Shown piece after piece: positions 23,401 through 33,909 of a stretch of DNA of 64,000 nt. The first letter of the stretch is position 1; each line of letters begins with the position of its first letter. Both the position numbers and the translations under genes were made by a program. Source of the DNA: Amborella trichopoda (taxonomy: Eukaryota > Streptophyta > Magnoliopsida > Amborellales > Amborellaceae); NCBI RefSeq assembly GCF_000471905.2, contig NW_006499728.1:1423296-1487295 (forward strand), written 5' to 3'. The notes below the pieces were generated by a model. That model ran no database searches. It was not told the origin of the DNA and saw only the letters and a list, made by a program, of their open reading frames with translations.

Positions 23401-24678
23401 TCAGACACGCCCGACCAACTCGGCGGGCACAGCCAGATTCCCAAGTTCGAACTGAGTTTTCGAACCTTGTTTTTGGGGTTTTTTTTACAGGACCTTGACC
23501 TCTACAAGCTTACATCCGTAAATAATTAAACTAGTCCCAGTAGTTCTGTTCCTCTAAGTTGGTCAAAGGACACGGCATTGATTATTATGAACTAGTCAAT
23601 ATTTAAACAAACATTTACCAAATGCGAAGAATCTACTTCACATATATACAAAACCAAACACTAATCACAAAATTGGCCTTTTAGACACAGTATACCCTTT
23701 AAGAAAACTGAGATGTGGGGTTTTAGTTGACAGTGAGTACACATGCATAGAGAGGTTTCAAGAATAAATGTTAATGTGGGGTTTTAGTTGACAGTGAGCA
23801 CACATGCATAGAGAGGTTTCAAGAATAAATGTTAATACGAAGTGTCTAGGTTTCTAAAGTAGAAGATAAGAGTGTCGCAACCATGGTTTGTCACCAATCA
23901 CATAAACTAGAGGATAAGAGTGTCGCAACCATGGTTTATCACCAATCACATAAACTAGAGGATAAGAGTGTCGCAACCATGGTTTGTCACCAACCACACA
24001 AACCATGGCCATGGGTGTCCATGTTACATAAGAGATAATATATTCATGCAATGTTGATCAAAATGCAGTAAAATTTGGAAGAAAAAGTGCAACTTCAGAG
24101 AGGAAATAATTATGAGCTGGTTTTTTCCACTAACTACTTAAAAGCTAAAAAAATGGTGAAAATACATGGTTTTATGAACAAGGCTAAAATTCCAGATATC
24201 AATTGTTCACAAGTACCTCTTTTCTCTGGCTTTTTTTGCTAGGGTCTTTGCCTCTGAGGATCTAGCCAGAGATTCCTTTTTGGTAGCCCGCATTCTCTCT
24301 TGAAGCTGAGCTCCAATGGAGCTATTAGCAATGGCCTTAACGGCCGTAAAAGGAATTGCAGAGAAAACCAGAAGCCCTGCAATCTACATAAATTTCTTGA
24401 TAAATAACCGAAAATGGAGGACAAAACCGCTCAAAATCTTGATAGGGAAAGCAATCCAAAAAAAATTCCTGATAAATATCTAAAGATTGAGCCAAGAAAA
24501 CCGCCATTAAAGCTGAGAAGAAGTTGCAGACCTCTTGCCATGAAGCTTTGCAGGGAGAAACCGCGTGCTTGAGTTTAGTAGGTCGAATTTTTTGGGTTAT
24601 TCTGAGGCAATTTAAAGGGAGACTGGTGAAGGAGCTCTGGTTCAGGGAATTAAGGTTCGGCACTGGAACCAGTGCCAT
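17454..24678 (-). CDS. LHCB7: Chlorophyll a/b-binding protein LHCB7, six exons
   Basis: The product is a nuclear-encoded, thylakoid light-harvesting protein of the rare LHCB7 class. Exons on the minus strand are 24532-24678, 24217-24383, 21242-21388, 19685-19817, 19200-19292 and 17454-17765. All introns have GT-AG ends and the frame joins to 332 residues, close to the roughly 330 of Arabidopsis LHCB7. The first residues are rich in S, N, L and basic residues, as in a chloroplast transit peptide. [18 protein letters not shown] follows at about 53-70. WYGKERPRW opens the mature conserved part. The first chlorophyll-binding helix has [11 protein letters not shown] (155-165, E156, H159, R161). 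The last helix has [10 protein letters not shown] (280-289, E281, N284, R286). The first-intron acceptor was chosen so that the junction reads SWQE-IAG, matching the family. Introns of 1.4-2.8 kb hold transposon fragments. Nothing suggests loss of function. Confidence 0.95.
19885..20112. mobile_element. Family A MITE, diverged, in LHCB7 intron 3
   Basis: The ends are AGTACACTATAAGACCGTTG and ATGGTTTCATTGTATAC, with an internal ATCCAATTTCACATATGA block. It lies inside the 19818-21241 intron. Confidence 0.55.
21863..22090 (-). mobile_element. Family A MITE in LHCB7 intron 2
   Basis: The ends are GATTGTATACAATGAGATCA and the inverse ATAGTCTCATTGTATACTTT. The interior has CCATCCGATGTGAAATCC, TTGGGTGTGTCACAAAATTC and GAGCTTGGTCA, the reverse complement of the copies at 35.7 and 47.3 kb. 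There is no coding capacity. Confidence 0.75.
22975..23475. repeat. GC-ended, AT-cored repeat in LHCB7 intron 2
   Basis: The left end has CTTGGCCAAGTTACTCGG and the right end CGACCAACTCGGCGGGC around an AT-rich core containing GTTTCCAGCTATAAG. The layout resembles 63310-63770. A 42-bp tandem duplication (two copies of TAAGTAAGTTATTTCTCAAT plus flank, about 23216-23292) lies inside. Confidence 0.45.
23714..23836. repeat. Tandem duplication of about 63 bp in LHCB7 intron 2
   Basis: Two almost identical copies contain GTGGGGTTTTAGTTGACAG, ACACATGCATAGAGAGG and AAGAATAAATGTTAA. Confidence 0.85.
23862..24005. repeat. Three-copy 48-bp tandem repeat in LHCB7 intron 2
   Basis: GATAAGAGTGTCGCAACC starts at 23865, 23913 and 23961, giving a period of exactly 48 bp. 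Because 48 is a multiple of three, it shows as a repeated peptide on the minus strand, but it lies in an intron. Confidence 0.9.
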
Positions 24679-24727
24679 GGCCGTGGCGACGATAATGCAG
24701 ATTTTCGTCGGATTCGTTTTCGCGAAG

Positions 24728-24734
24728 TTTTATA
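24728..24734 (-). promoter_or_regulatory. TATA box of LHCB7
   Basis: TATAAAA on the minus strand, within CGCTATAAAACTTCG, lies about 50 bp upstream of the ATG. Initiation near 24700 would give a leader of only about 20-25 nt. This is inferred from position alone. Confidence 0.5.
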
Positions 24735-25284
24735 GCGAAGTTTCGGTGGTCCTTAATTTTCAAGCGGATCGCGGAACAGCCGCGAACTGGCCTTTTGACG
24801 TTTAACTTTAGGCATGGATGCCATGCTACTGTGGGGACGTATAGTGTACACCTATTCCCTTGGGCAGAATGCTTGGGAACCACTTTAAAATTAAAGAAAT
24901 GATTTTACTTGACCGTCTTTCATTTGCGCGCGAAGGACCTCAAAGGATCAGCATTAAATTTAGTACGGATCTATAAAGGGTCAAGTTCTACAATCATTCT
25001 TGCCTCTTAGATTTAAAAATAGATAGTTGTGAGAGTATCATTGATTAGATAAAAAGTTTTAAAAAAAAATTTCTCGGACTTCATAAATCACCCCAAAATA
25101 GATAGTTGTGAGAGTATCATTGATAAATAAAAAGTTTTTAATTTTTTTTTTTCGGACTTCATAAATCACCCCAAGCCATCCAATTTGACATCTAATGAGT
25201 GTGAATAATTGTGACCTCATTGTCTAAAGAGTAAATGGTATCTTTGTAGACAATCCCTTATATTTAAAGAGAAAGTATTTAATG
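24735..25284. other. Upstream region of LHCB7 with repeat remnants
   Basis: It contains a two-copy repeat of ATAGATAGTTGTGAGAGTATC (first near 25016, second near 25098) and a degenerate family A right half at about 25170-25258 ending GAGTAAATGGTATC. No gene is seen on the plus strand. Confidence 0.45.
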
Positions 25285-25505
25285 AAACCATTGCCGTTTG
25301 GTATAATGTAGTCACAATTAATCTTAGATCATTAAAGGTGAAATTGAGTAGCTAGATTTATTTCATTGAACAAACACAAAGCTCAAAAGAAATTTTTTCA
25401 AACTTCGTGATACACTCCAGCTATCAGATTTCACATCGAATAATTGTATGTAATTGTGACATCTCTATACCAAAAATAAATGGTCTCATTGTATACAATC
25501 CCATA
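25285..25505 (+). mobile_element. Family A MITE
   Basis: The left end is AGTATTTAATGAAACCATTG and the right end AAATGGTCTCATTGTATAC. The interior has ATTGAACAAACACAAAGCTC and CTATCAGATTTCACATCG, in the same orientation as the copies at 35.7 and 47.3 kb. Confidence 0.65.
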
Positions 25506-25648
25506 TGTAAAAGTCAAAAAAATTGAATTTTGAGGTTTTAATAATTAGATTTAAAATTAGATGATTTCCGTTCAATCATAAGGAATTAGTTTTTCACGCA
25601 ACAAGAATGCAATTTGGAAGTTTTCTTATTGAGTATAAAATATGAAAT

Positions 25649-25880
25649 AGTTTATGTTTATACATGGCCAAGGCTTTAAACAATCAATTTAAAAAATTTA
25701 CTAATCCCAAATTGATCATCTCCACCTCAAGATGTAGAGACATGAGAAAAACATGGATTTCAAATATTAGAAATAGTGCATATTGTAATGCATTTTTATA
25801 CCGTTAATTTTTAAAGTTTTCAAGCGTTCATAGATTTGTTTGATCAACACTATTTTTGAAGTTTTAAAAATTGAGAAAAT
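25649..25880 (+). mobile_element. Family C repeat, right part lost
   Basis: It retains CAAATTGATCATCTCCACC, GAAATAGTGCATATTG and TAGATTTGTTTGATCAA, the family C internal order. The palindromic ends are lost. Confidence 0.5.
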
Positions 25881-26079
25881 ATCTCGATAACCCCCTTATT
25901 TTTAGGTTTCATTTCACAATAGATCCAAGGTTTAAATATGTTTTTTTAGGTAAAACAAATCTAAAAAGTTATGCCTTTTCTAGAAACCATCCTGCTGAAG
26001 TTCTCTATTTCTCTCTTCCCACACCCCTTCTCTTTCTCTGTCTTTTCCATCTCTAACCCCTCACTCTCTCTCCTCTCCT

Positions 26080-26760
26080 CTCTCTCATCCCATCTCTCTC
26101 CTCCCAAATATACAATATGTATACGTAGAGAAAGAGATGTGTTTGGATAAACATAGGTAGAAGAGATGTATTTGGTGGTGAGAGGTTACCAGGAGGAGAG
26201 ATAGAGGTGTTTGGATAAGATGTATTTGGTGGTGAGATGTTATCGAGAGGAGAGAGAGGTATTTGGATAAATAGGAAAAGAGGGAGGGAAGTGTTTGGAT
26301 AAACATGGGAGGAGAGATGTTATTGAGAGGAGAGAGAGATGTGTATGGATAAACGGGAGAAGAGAGAGATACTTGGTGGTGAGAGATTACCGGAGGAAGT
26401 GAGAGAGGTGTTTAGATAAACACAAGAGGAGAGAGATGTTGGGTGGTAAAAAGTTATCGGGAGGAAAGAGAGAGGTGTTTGGATAAACATAAGAAGGGAG
26501 AGAGATACTTGGTGGTGAGAAATGAGAGAGATATTTGGTGGTGGTAATAAGGGAGAGAGATACTTGGTAGTGAGATCTTACCGGGAGGAGAGAGAAAGGT
26601 GTTTGGATAAACAAGGGAAGAGAAAGAGGTGCTTGGATAAACAATGGAAGAGAAAGAGATGTTTATCAGGAGAGAGAGAGTGAAGCATGCAACAAGCGAG
26701 AAAGAGAGAAGTTTGGGGTATATAAATGAAGAGAGAAAGGATTGGGTTTAGAAAAAACAT
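26080..26760. repeat. GA-rich minisatellite array
   Basis: Irregular units contain GTGTTTGGATAAACA, GAGAGAGATACTTGGTGGTG and TTACCGGGAGGAGAGAG. Three overlapping minus-strand reading frames across it are repeat products. Confidence 0.85.
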
Positions 26761-27040
26761 CCTTTTCACATTTGTTTAAGTTTAAGAATAGGTTTAAAGT
26801 GGGCAGGTGGTTGGAAGATATTTTTTGAAACCTTAGTTAGTTTAGATGTCAAGTATTAAGAAATATTATCATCTTTTTTTTTATTAGTGTGCATCCTACC
26901 CTTCCAAAATTGTCTTGCCAATCAAAAACGTTTCTTGTATCCTTGGCATCAGTAAAAAAATTTGCTTATACAAGATGTAGAACCTGCCACTCGAGCTTGT
27001 CGCTTACAAAATTGAGCTCTAAAACGGGGCATAGTGATCC

Positions 27041-27620
27041 CTAGTTTTGACTACGGGCCAAGTGCTCCCACTTGAAATACTCATTAGGATCTTGAAGGGT
27101 GCACTCTTGCAAACATCGGAGGGGATCGTTGCGTTGCTCGCCAGTGACAGTGGACCATTTCAATGGAAATGCAGTTTTATATTGAAGCAATTTTGGGGCT
27201 CTTGAGGGTTTTACGAAGGTACAGGGCTCTGAGGTGAGAAGGCAAGGTAGATGGTGAATCTTTTTACTGAATACCATTCCAATAATTTATTGAATCCAGT
27301 GATTAGAGAGAATAATTATGGGGGCTTTGGATTATAGGAAAGTAGTGGCAATTTTAAAGAAGATGAGAGATTCAAGGGTGGAGAGATTGTTTGGGAGCTT
27401 TGGGGTGAGGGCGGCCAAGCAAAGCCTTTGAAGAAGATGAACGATTCAAAGGCAGAGAGATTGTTTGGGAACTTTGGGGTGAGGGCGGCCAAGCGGAGCC
27501 CTAAGAAGAAGTCTTTGGATGCGCTGATTAGGAGGCTTCAAGACGCATCCTAGGGCTTGCCATGGATGCCACTTGAGCAGGGGTTGCCATGGATGGTGCT
27601 TAAGCCTGTCTGGGTTTTTA
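27041..27620. pseudogene. Gene-like fragment with 74-bp tandem duplication, unrecognised
   Basis: On the plus strand, 27319-27545 encodes a basic, coding-like peptide: GALDYRKVVAILKKMRDS, then ERLFGSFGVRAAK, then after a frame change KMNDSKAERLFGNFGVRAAK and KKKSLDALIRRLQDAS, then a stop. A 74-bp direct duplication (starts 27360 and 27434) shifts the frame, because 74 is not a multiple of three. I do not recognise the family. The upstream part (27041-27277) is also more GC-rich than its surroundings. It looks like a broken gene piece, not a live gene. Confidence 0.4.
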
Positions 27621-28228
27621 GGAGAGCGAAAATGAAAATGCTCTGTATATTTGAGAAGAGAATATGTTTGACCATTTGTTTGATCCAAATTTTAAAATAT
27701 GCACTCTTTTCATTCTAATGAACAATCACCAAAAAAGTAAAATTTGAAAACACAACTCTAATTAACAATCGCAAAAAAAAAAGAAAAATTTGAAAACCTA
27801 ACCTCGAAAATAATTTTTTTAGTCAATTAACATAGACTTTCCGTTTTAATAAGATGTTTAGATCTAGGCCTTAGAAGTATTTGTTTTCCTTTCCAAATTT
27901 TTTTGATAGCTTTATTATCATTAGTTGAACAATGTTAAAGATGAAAAAATGATTTTGAGTTTGTAAAGGCTAAGATATTAAAAAATTTCAAATAAATGGT
28001 CTAGATTCGTTGTTGGATGGGGTCTTATTTTGACCATATCTAGGGTTCAAATCGAACTTTTTCTTTTTTGAGATTGATTATTGAGATGAATAGAGGGTGT
28101 TTACAAAATTTTGGGTCATAAAAATACCTCAAACATGGTTTTCTAGAAGTGTGGTTGTATTAAACTATGATACAATCATTGCATTAGATTATTCCCCATT
28201 AGATTTTCTATTATACATTCTCAAATAA

Positions 28229-28701
28229 GGAAGATGCTAAGGAACGTTGATTCGCGTACTGCTACAGCAAACGCCGAATGGCCCAGATTGAATTTGGGCG
28301 AATCTGACGATCATGGATGTCTGGTAGTATTTAAATTTTGATTTTATTTTACAAATCAAAATTATTTAAAATTTTAGATATGTGTTCTTCAAAAATAGAC
28401 GAATCTATAAAAAATATCAAAAAAATATTTTACATGAAAAATATTGACCAAAATACTCCCGAAAAGTTTCAGGAGCATTTTGGTCAATTGTTTTTTTGTA
28501 AATTATTTTTTAATATTTTTATTAGGTGTGCCTTGATGAAAATACCACATACTTAAAATTTCGAGTGATTTGAATTTATATAAAAAAATTAAAATTAAAA
28601 TACGATTGGACAACCGTGACCGTCAGATCGACCCAGATTCGATCTAGACCGTTGAACATTTACTGCAGTGGTACACACATACGCGTAGAAGAACCTTTTC
28701 C
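28229..28701. mobile_element. Family D-like foldback element, unit A only
   Basis: It is flanked by CTCAAATAA (28220-28228) and CTCCAATAA (28702-28710), an 8-of-9 target duplication. The ends are GGAAGATGC and the inverse CTTTTCC. A central palindrome around AAAATACTCCC...GGAGCATTTT is present. Unit B near 38.65 kb has the uninterrupted site, so this is an insertion made after the segmental duplication. No coding capacity is seen. The 9-bp duplication suggests a Mutator-like mover. Confidence 0.7.
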
Positions 28702-28917
28702 CTCCAATAAATAACCAATAAAGGTATTTATTATTGGAGGAGTTAGATTTTGAATTACATTAAGAAGCAAGTTGCTCACACTTTGTAGGGCCGTCCTCAA
28801 CACAGTCTACCTTAATCTTTATTATAGGAGGAGATAGATTTTGAATTACCTTAAACTTTATTAAAGGTCCATACGTACATGTGGTTTTAGAAGAAAAAAA
28901 AAAAAATGGTGTAAAAA

Positions 28918-31900
28918 TTAGCTCCCAAATTTCATCATTTCATGTAAGTCTCCATAACTAAAAGATGGCAAAAAACGAGGTGGCCCACTGTAATCCCTTT
29001 GAAGCCGGTGGCTTTGGATAAGTGGTGAAGGCAATTGCCCCCCAATGTACGAGGCGAGCGCGGGCATTCCGGCATGCCCTATTGGCAATTGCCCCATGAT
29101 GGCCGAAGTGGGTGCGGGCATGGGCATGGGCATGGGCATCCGTTCAACATTCTNNNNNNNNNNNNNNNNNNNNNNNNNNNNNNNNNNNNNNNNNNNNNNN
29201 NNNNNNNNNNNNNNNNNNNNNNNNNNNNNNNNNNNNNNNNNNNNNNNNNNNNNNNNNNNNNNNNNNNNNNNNNNNNNNNNNNNNNNNNNNNNNNNNNNNN
29301 NNNNNNNNNNNNNNNNNNNNNNNNNNNNNNNNNNNNNNNNNNNNNNNNNNNNNNNNNNNNNNNNNNNNNNTATTAATTGCTCCACCATGGCCGATATGAC
29401 GGTCGAGGTGAGTGCCGGCAATTGCACCTGTCCGGCATTCTCTTCGAACTTGGGTGATTCGAAGCTGGGCAGCATTGTAGTAGAGGGGGGCAAGTTTGGT
29501 TGCTCCACTTGGTCAGGGCACCGGCCCGCTGCGCCCGGGACGGCCCCAGATTGCTCGAGCTCATTGAGCTCACTCTCAGACAACTCCATGTCATGGATGC
29601 TATACCTACTCTTGACCTTTTCTTTCCTGGAATTTTGGCGCTCATAGTACTTTTGAGCATGGCTTGCCACTTGGCTCGGTGTCCGGGTCTTGACACAGTG
29701 CCTGCTTATGCTCCTCCAGTCGCTTCCAGGGTACTTTTTTAGTCCCGCAAGAAAAAGCCTGTTACAATTTGACAAAGAAAGAGTTCATCATTCTTCAACC
29801 CTCTATATGATGCATGTTCCGAATTTTCACGAAAAAAATAATGTTACAATTCATCAAACAAAAGGGACAAATTAGATTTCATCAACCCCTCTAAATAATG
29901 CATGGAAAAATTAGAGTACATCAACCCCTCTGAATAATGCATGTTCCGAATTTTCATGAAAAAAACAATGTTACAATTTATCAAAGAAAAGGGAAAAATT
30001 AGAGTTCATCAACCCCTCTAAATAATGCATTTTCCGAATTTTCATGAAAAAAACAAAATCCTCAATTTGATTAATAAACTATGAAGATTTTTTAATGCCG
30101 GAAATCTGTGTGATGATCGGGAAATTTATTTTTATATATAATTATAAAATTTAAAGCTTCCATAGTAGTATAGATCGAGCATATCTATTAACATTTGAAA
30201 ATTGATGGTCCAAAAAATGCATTACGAGATACACTATTTCCAATATTTGAAATCCATTTTTTGTCATGTCCATAAATATTGATGTCGAGATGATCGATAT
30301 GAAGATTTTTCAATATCAAAACAACATCTTCTAGTGAATTTTTGAAGTGCGCCTTAATTTGATTGTTTAGAGCCTCACCTTTATATAAACTTCTCCATAA
30401 TACCAAGCTAGAGAATTTGGCTATCTAGTTGGTTATACAAGTTTACAATAAAAATCAAGCACTTTTTTTGTATAAATTCTAAAATTTGTTTTCACAAAAT
30501 ATCGGTGCCCCATTCATTCACATATTAGAGTTCATAGTTAGAATTTAACTCCACTCACCCCTTTACTTTTTTATTCTCTTTCTCCCTGCTCTCTATATCT
30601 CTCTCTCTACTGGCCCTAAATTAATATTCTAATAAATATAATTATATAGTTTTAGTTATAATATTTAAATAATATATAGATATATATATTTAATTTCATA
30701 TTTAAATATATAACTTTTATTATTGGATTAGGTTCAGCCGAACTCGACCTGACTAACTCATTCCACCCCTAAGCAGCTAATCAGGTCAGCCTTGAAGGAA
30801 AAATTATGGATACCCCCAAATGAATTTTGTAGATATCCTACCTCTAATACTTTTAATGTACTATAAACCTAACAATAATTTCTCGTATTTACCTCAGTAA
30901 AAACCCAATTAAGACTATAATGCACTTCCCCCCCTCTTTGCCCACCCTCTCTTTCTCTCTCTACACTACTGGAAAAATCTAAAGGGCCTTACTTTTTTAT
31001 TTTCTCTCTACCCGCCCTCTTTTTGCACACACTCTCTCTCTAATGACACTCGCTCTTTCTCTCTCTATCTCTCCGCTCTGGAATTTTTAAGACCAAAAAA
31101 TCTCACTGTATCCGCCTTCTTGAGCTTGTAGAAAAGGCAATAGCCTCCTCTGATAATGGCTTCTCCATTTCTCCAACCTCCTCCAACAGGGGAGCCAAAA
31201 GCTTCATCATCCTCGTTAGATTGAAGCATTACACTCTTTGGGTCCTCCTATAATCACCATAAGATCCAATGCATTCAATAATTCCCACTAAAATGTGCAC
31301 TTTATCTCTGTCATCACCATCTGATCTCTGGGTTACCAAGCAAGAATCCACTATTAAAGGACATGCTGGGTCTTTGGGATCCCCCTCTATGATTTTTACC
31401 TCTATTTTTTAGAATTAGATCCTCTTTGAAAATGGGCTTGTAGGGATCAAACCAGGTTGACGGTGTGGACCATTTTCTAGAGAGAGAAACAATCAAAAAC
31501 CCAAGTTGATTGTATCCTATTCAAAAAAATCTAGTTGGATTCAGATATGGATCTGGGTTGGATCCATATCGGATCCACCTGCACCCTGATCCAATCCAAA
31601 TTTTAATTCGGACCTGACTTTTGGGTCTGGATCTCGATTTCATATCCAAATTTGGGGTCCATACCTAGATCCAAATAGGGTCCGACTTCCGGGTTTGGTA
31701 TCCGAATCGGGTCAATTGTAACCCCTACTTCTAAGAGCTCCAAATCCCATACGGTTTCTCTCTATTCTAAGACCTTCAAATCCCATAAGGTTTCTCCCTA
31801 TTCCAAAAACTCCAAATCCCTTTTCGCCTCCTCACTTTTCACTGGTTCCGTTTTTCGCTTTTTTCGCTATGTTTAAGTCGTTTCTTTTACTTTATCGTAT

Positions 31901-32775
31901 TCCTCTCAACACAAATATTCTCACATCTAACCGCATGAAAAAAATCAAAATATCTCCACACTAACCATACTCCTCCCATCACAAATATTCCCACATCTAA
32001 TCTAACACCACACCACACCACAACACACCACGGAAGAGCTCAAAATATCTCCACGCCAACCAAGTAAGCAAATATCTCCACGCTAACCAAATATGCACCT
32101 GTGCGCCGATACATGGTGAGAGAGAGGCTCCCAATTTACGTATCTACAACTCCTCTCTCTTGAAAAGTTCTTTGAATTCTCTTCCCTGCTCTTTATAGAA
32201 AAACCTCTCTCTCATACACTAATACTACTGTTCACATTTATTTTATTATGAAAAGATTTTCTCCCTAGATTAACAAAACTCCATTTCTATCTCTTTATGA
32301 ATCATCTCTTCCCTTACAATTATACTGTTTATATTTCTTTTATAAAAATATTTACCCGATCTCTACACAAACATCAAGAGAGAGAGAGAGAGAGAGCTTA
32401 CCTGTGCTCGTTTTCGGTCCATTGTCTAATTTTCTTCCTCTCGATCTTGGGCTCGAGCACGATCGGCTTCGGACGGTTTTTACTACCAGGCTTACGACCG
32501 CGAACTTTCTTTTCTGGCAGATGTAAATCGTCCTTGTATGCCGGGAGCTCGACCTTGCCGGTATAGATGGCTTGCAAGTCTTCATACGGTGCACGAAAGT
32601 GATTACAAACCTCCGATTGATTTTTTCCCTCAATTATTTCAGCTGTCTTTGTTTTCCATCTATCAGGTAAATCGTCAGGAAACATGGCCATAGCTTCCTC
32701 AAAATCCTCAGGAAACGTGGCTATAACTCCCTCAAAAGCCTTATTCTCTTCAAAATTCCATTTACTTGAATCCAT
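28918..32775 (-). CDS. MYB-related transcription factor A (DIVARICATA/SRM1-like)
   Basis: It probably encodes a nuclear DNA-binding transcription factor. Exon 1 is 32402-32775 and exon 2 is 28918-29758, joined by a 2.6-kb GT-AG intron. The start is the ATG (MDSSKW) directly after a splice acceptor (TTTTGTGCAG); the in-frame GTG upstream lies in the 5' UTR intron. The first SANT repeat covers about 5-70 (W6, W40) and contains an 11-residue duplication (14-24 and 25-35). A basic linker with [13 protein letters not shown] follows. The second repeat runs from W119 to SHAQKYY (157-163), which replaces the family SHAQKYF. The C-terminal half is rich in P, M and Q, is interrupted by an assembly gap (29154-29370) and ends EMMKFGS. 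In SANT 1 a usually hydrophobic core residue is T (RWKTKTAEI), unlike gene B (TKKIAET), so fold stability may differ. The total is 404 residues including the gap. Confidence 0.85.
29154..29370. other. Assembly gap (217 N) in MYB-A exon 2
   Basis: The gap lies where gene B has a 108-bp coding minisatellite, and it is flanked by a GGCATG hexamer run encoding MP repeats. Collapse of a similar repeat is the likely cause. The true length is unknown. Confidence 0.8.
30110..30400 (-). mobile_element. Family C repeat in the MYB-A intron
   Basis: It reads as the reverse of family C, with GCATTACGAGATACACTATT, ATGTCGAGATGATCGATATG and GAAGTGCGCCTTAATTTGAT. The same insertion occurs at the matching place in MYB-B (41935-42212), so it pre-dates the segmental duplication. 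Confidence 0.6.
31080..31290 (-). pseudogene. U-box protein N-terminal fragment, unit A, decayed
   Basis: One minus-strand frame reads [19 protein letters not shown] then [14 protein letters not shown], matching the fragment at 42785-42985. This resembles the helical N-terminal region of plant U-box E3 ligases (pattern C.NLVR..KLL.PLLEE). Stops in the flanking sequence show that it is not coding. It lies inside the large MYB-A intron. Confidence 0.5.
31540..32270. other. MYB-A intron: ATCC/GGAT-rich and short-direct-repeat stretch
   Basis: 31540-31730 carries repeated GGATCC, GATCCAAAT and GGGTC motifs, also present in unit B at 43435-43640. 31740-32120 has repeated CTCCAAATCCCATA and AAATATCTCCAC blocks. 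I see no exon. Confidence 0.6.
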
Positions 32776-33051
32776 CTGCACAAAATTCTACAATTAACAA
32801 CTAATGGTTGCAAGAACCACGATAATATTGAGAAGATACACCGAGATTAAGGTACCAAACCCTCAAAAGATAGCAGATAAATTCTAGCATTAACAACTAC
32901 TTAGTTGTAAGAACCACGATAATGATGATGTATTGAGAAGATACACCAGAGATTAGGGTACCAAAACCTAAAACGATAGCAGATAAATTCTACCATTTAA
33001 CTACTCAAAAAAAAGTTCTCTCTTCCCTAAATCAAGAGAGAGAAAACGTAC

Positions 33052-33135
33052 CTTGAGAAGGTAAATGGCAGAGAGATGTTGGGAAGCAGGAGGTTGGAAA
33101 GAGTTATTTGAGAGGTTAGGTACAGTTCTTATATA
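33052..33135 (-). promoter_or_regulatory. MYB-A TATA box and non-coding first exon
   Basis: TATATAAG on the minus strand (complement of 33128-33135) is a TATA box. Initiation is expected near 33100. The leader ends at CTTCTCAAG followed by the donor GTACGT (first intron base 33051). The 5' UTR intron (32776-33051) ends TTTTGTGCAG immediately before the ATG. All of this is conserved in unit B, which supports the model. Confidence 0.7.
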
Positions 33136-33310
33136 TGTTTTGGGTAGAGAGAAAGATGGGTTAATCCTTTTCGCTGTGGGATTAAGATTAGTTGAAGACT
33201 CAACTAACTAGATAGCGTGTCCAGGGGTTACGCATTTTATCTTAGGAAAATTTAAATGTCTTATCTTCTTAAGAATGCCTTATCTCTTCCCTTTTTTTAA
33301 TTATGGAAAA

Positions 33311-33605
33311 AGTTTATATAAGGTTGCTATTTTAAAATGTAGAATTACATATGCACCTTGAAAATCCATTTGAAAACCTTGTTTTAATGTTGAAAAACCC
33401 TCTAATTGATCATCTCGACATTGAGATGTATGAATATAATAATAAAAAAACGATTTTGAGTCCCAGAAATAGTGCATCTTGCATCACATTATCTAAACAA
33501 TTTATTTTCAAGATTTTCATATGTTTATAAAAATTTTACATGTTATGATAAAATTTGGAGGTGCACCTTAATTGGATTGTTTAAGGTTGCAACCTTCTAG
33601 AAACC
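33311..33605 (+). mobile_element. Family C element upstream of MYB-A
   Basis: The left end is AGTTTATATAAGGTTGC and the right end AAGGTTGCAACCTTCTAGAAAC. The paralogous copy lies at 45728-46127. The A copy is shorter by an internal deletion. Confidence 0.7.
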
Positions 33606-33639
33606 ATACCTTTATTTCCCATATTTACTCTTTTATTCA

Positions 33640-33895
33640 CATGTAGAAATAGGCTTGGCAATAAATGTATATTTTAAATATAATTTGATCCCAATATTTA
33701 GAAAATATATCATCTTTAACATGGAGATCATGAATAAGAATAAATAAATAATTTTTTTTAAAAATAATAATAATTATATTAAAAAAATATTTGGACGGTT
33801 AGTTACAATTGTTTCTAGATGGACCACCTATTTGCATCCATGTTTAAAATGGATGCTTTATACCTACATATTATACAAAGGCGGGCACAATTGTT
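33640..33895 (+). mobile_element. Family B repeat upstream of MYB-A
   Basis: It carries ACATGTAGAAATAGGCTTGG, ATTTGGACGGTTAGTTACAA and GGATGCTTTATACC, as in the other family B copies. Confidence 0.65.
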
Positions 33896-33909
33896 GTTTT
33901 CTTTATTCG

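Noticed and set aside
23854..24051. Minus-strand peptide with three [12 protein letters not shown] repeats
   Set aside because: It is the translation of a 48-bp intronic tandem repeat inside LHCB7 and has no supporting gene structure.
24337..24383. Reading straight through LHCB7 intron 1 to give a longer first exon
   Set aside because: The 148-bp segment 24384-24531 has GT-AG ends, and removing it restores the family junction SWQE-IAG.
26085..26769. Three overlapping minus-strand frames
   Set aside because: All translate a GA-rich minisatellite (repeated SLFIQT/LSKHLS-type peptides).
29035..29647. Plus-strand frames across the N gap at MYB-A
   Set aside because: They are antisense to MYB-A exon 2 and are held open only by unknown bases.
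32776..32781. Upstream in-frame GTG codon as MYB-A start
   Set aside because: It lies in the acceptor end (TTTTGTGCAG) of the 5' UTR intron; the ATG right after it is the proper start, conserved in gene B.
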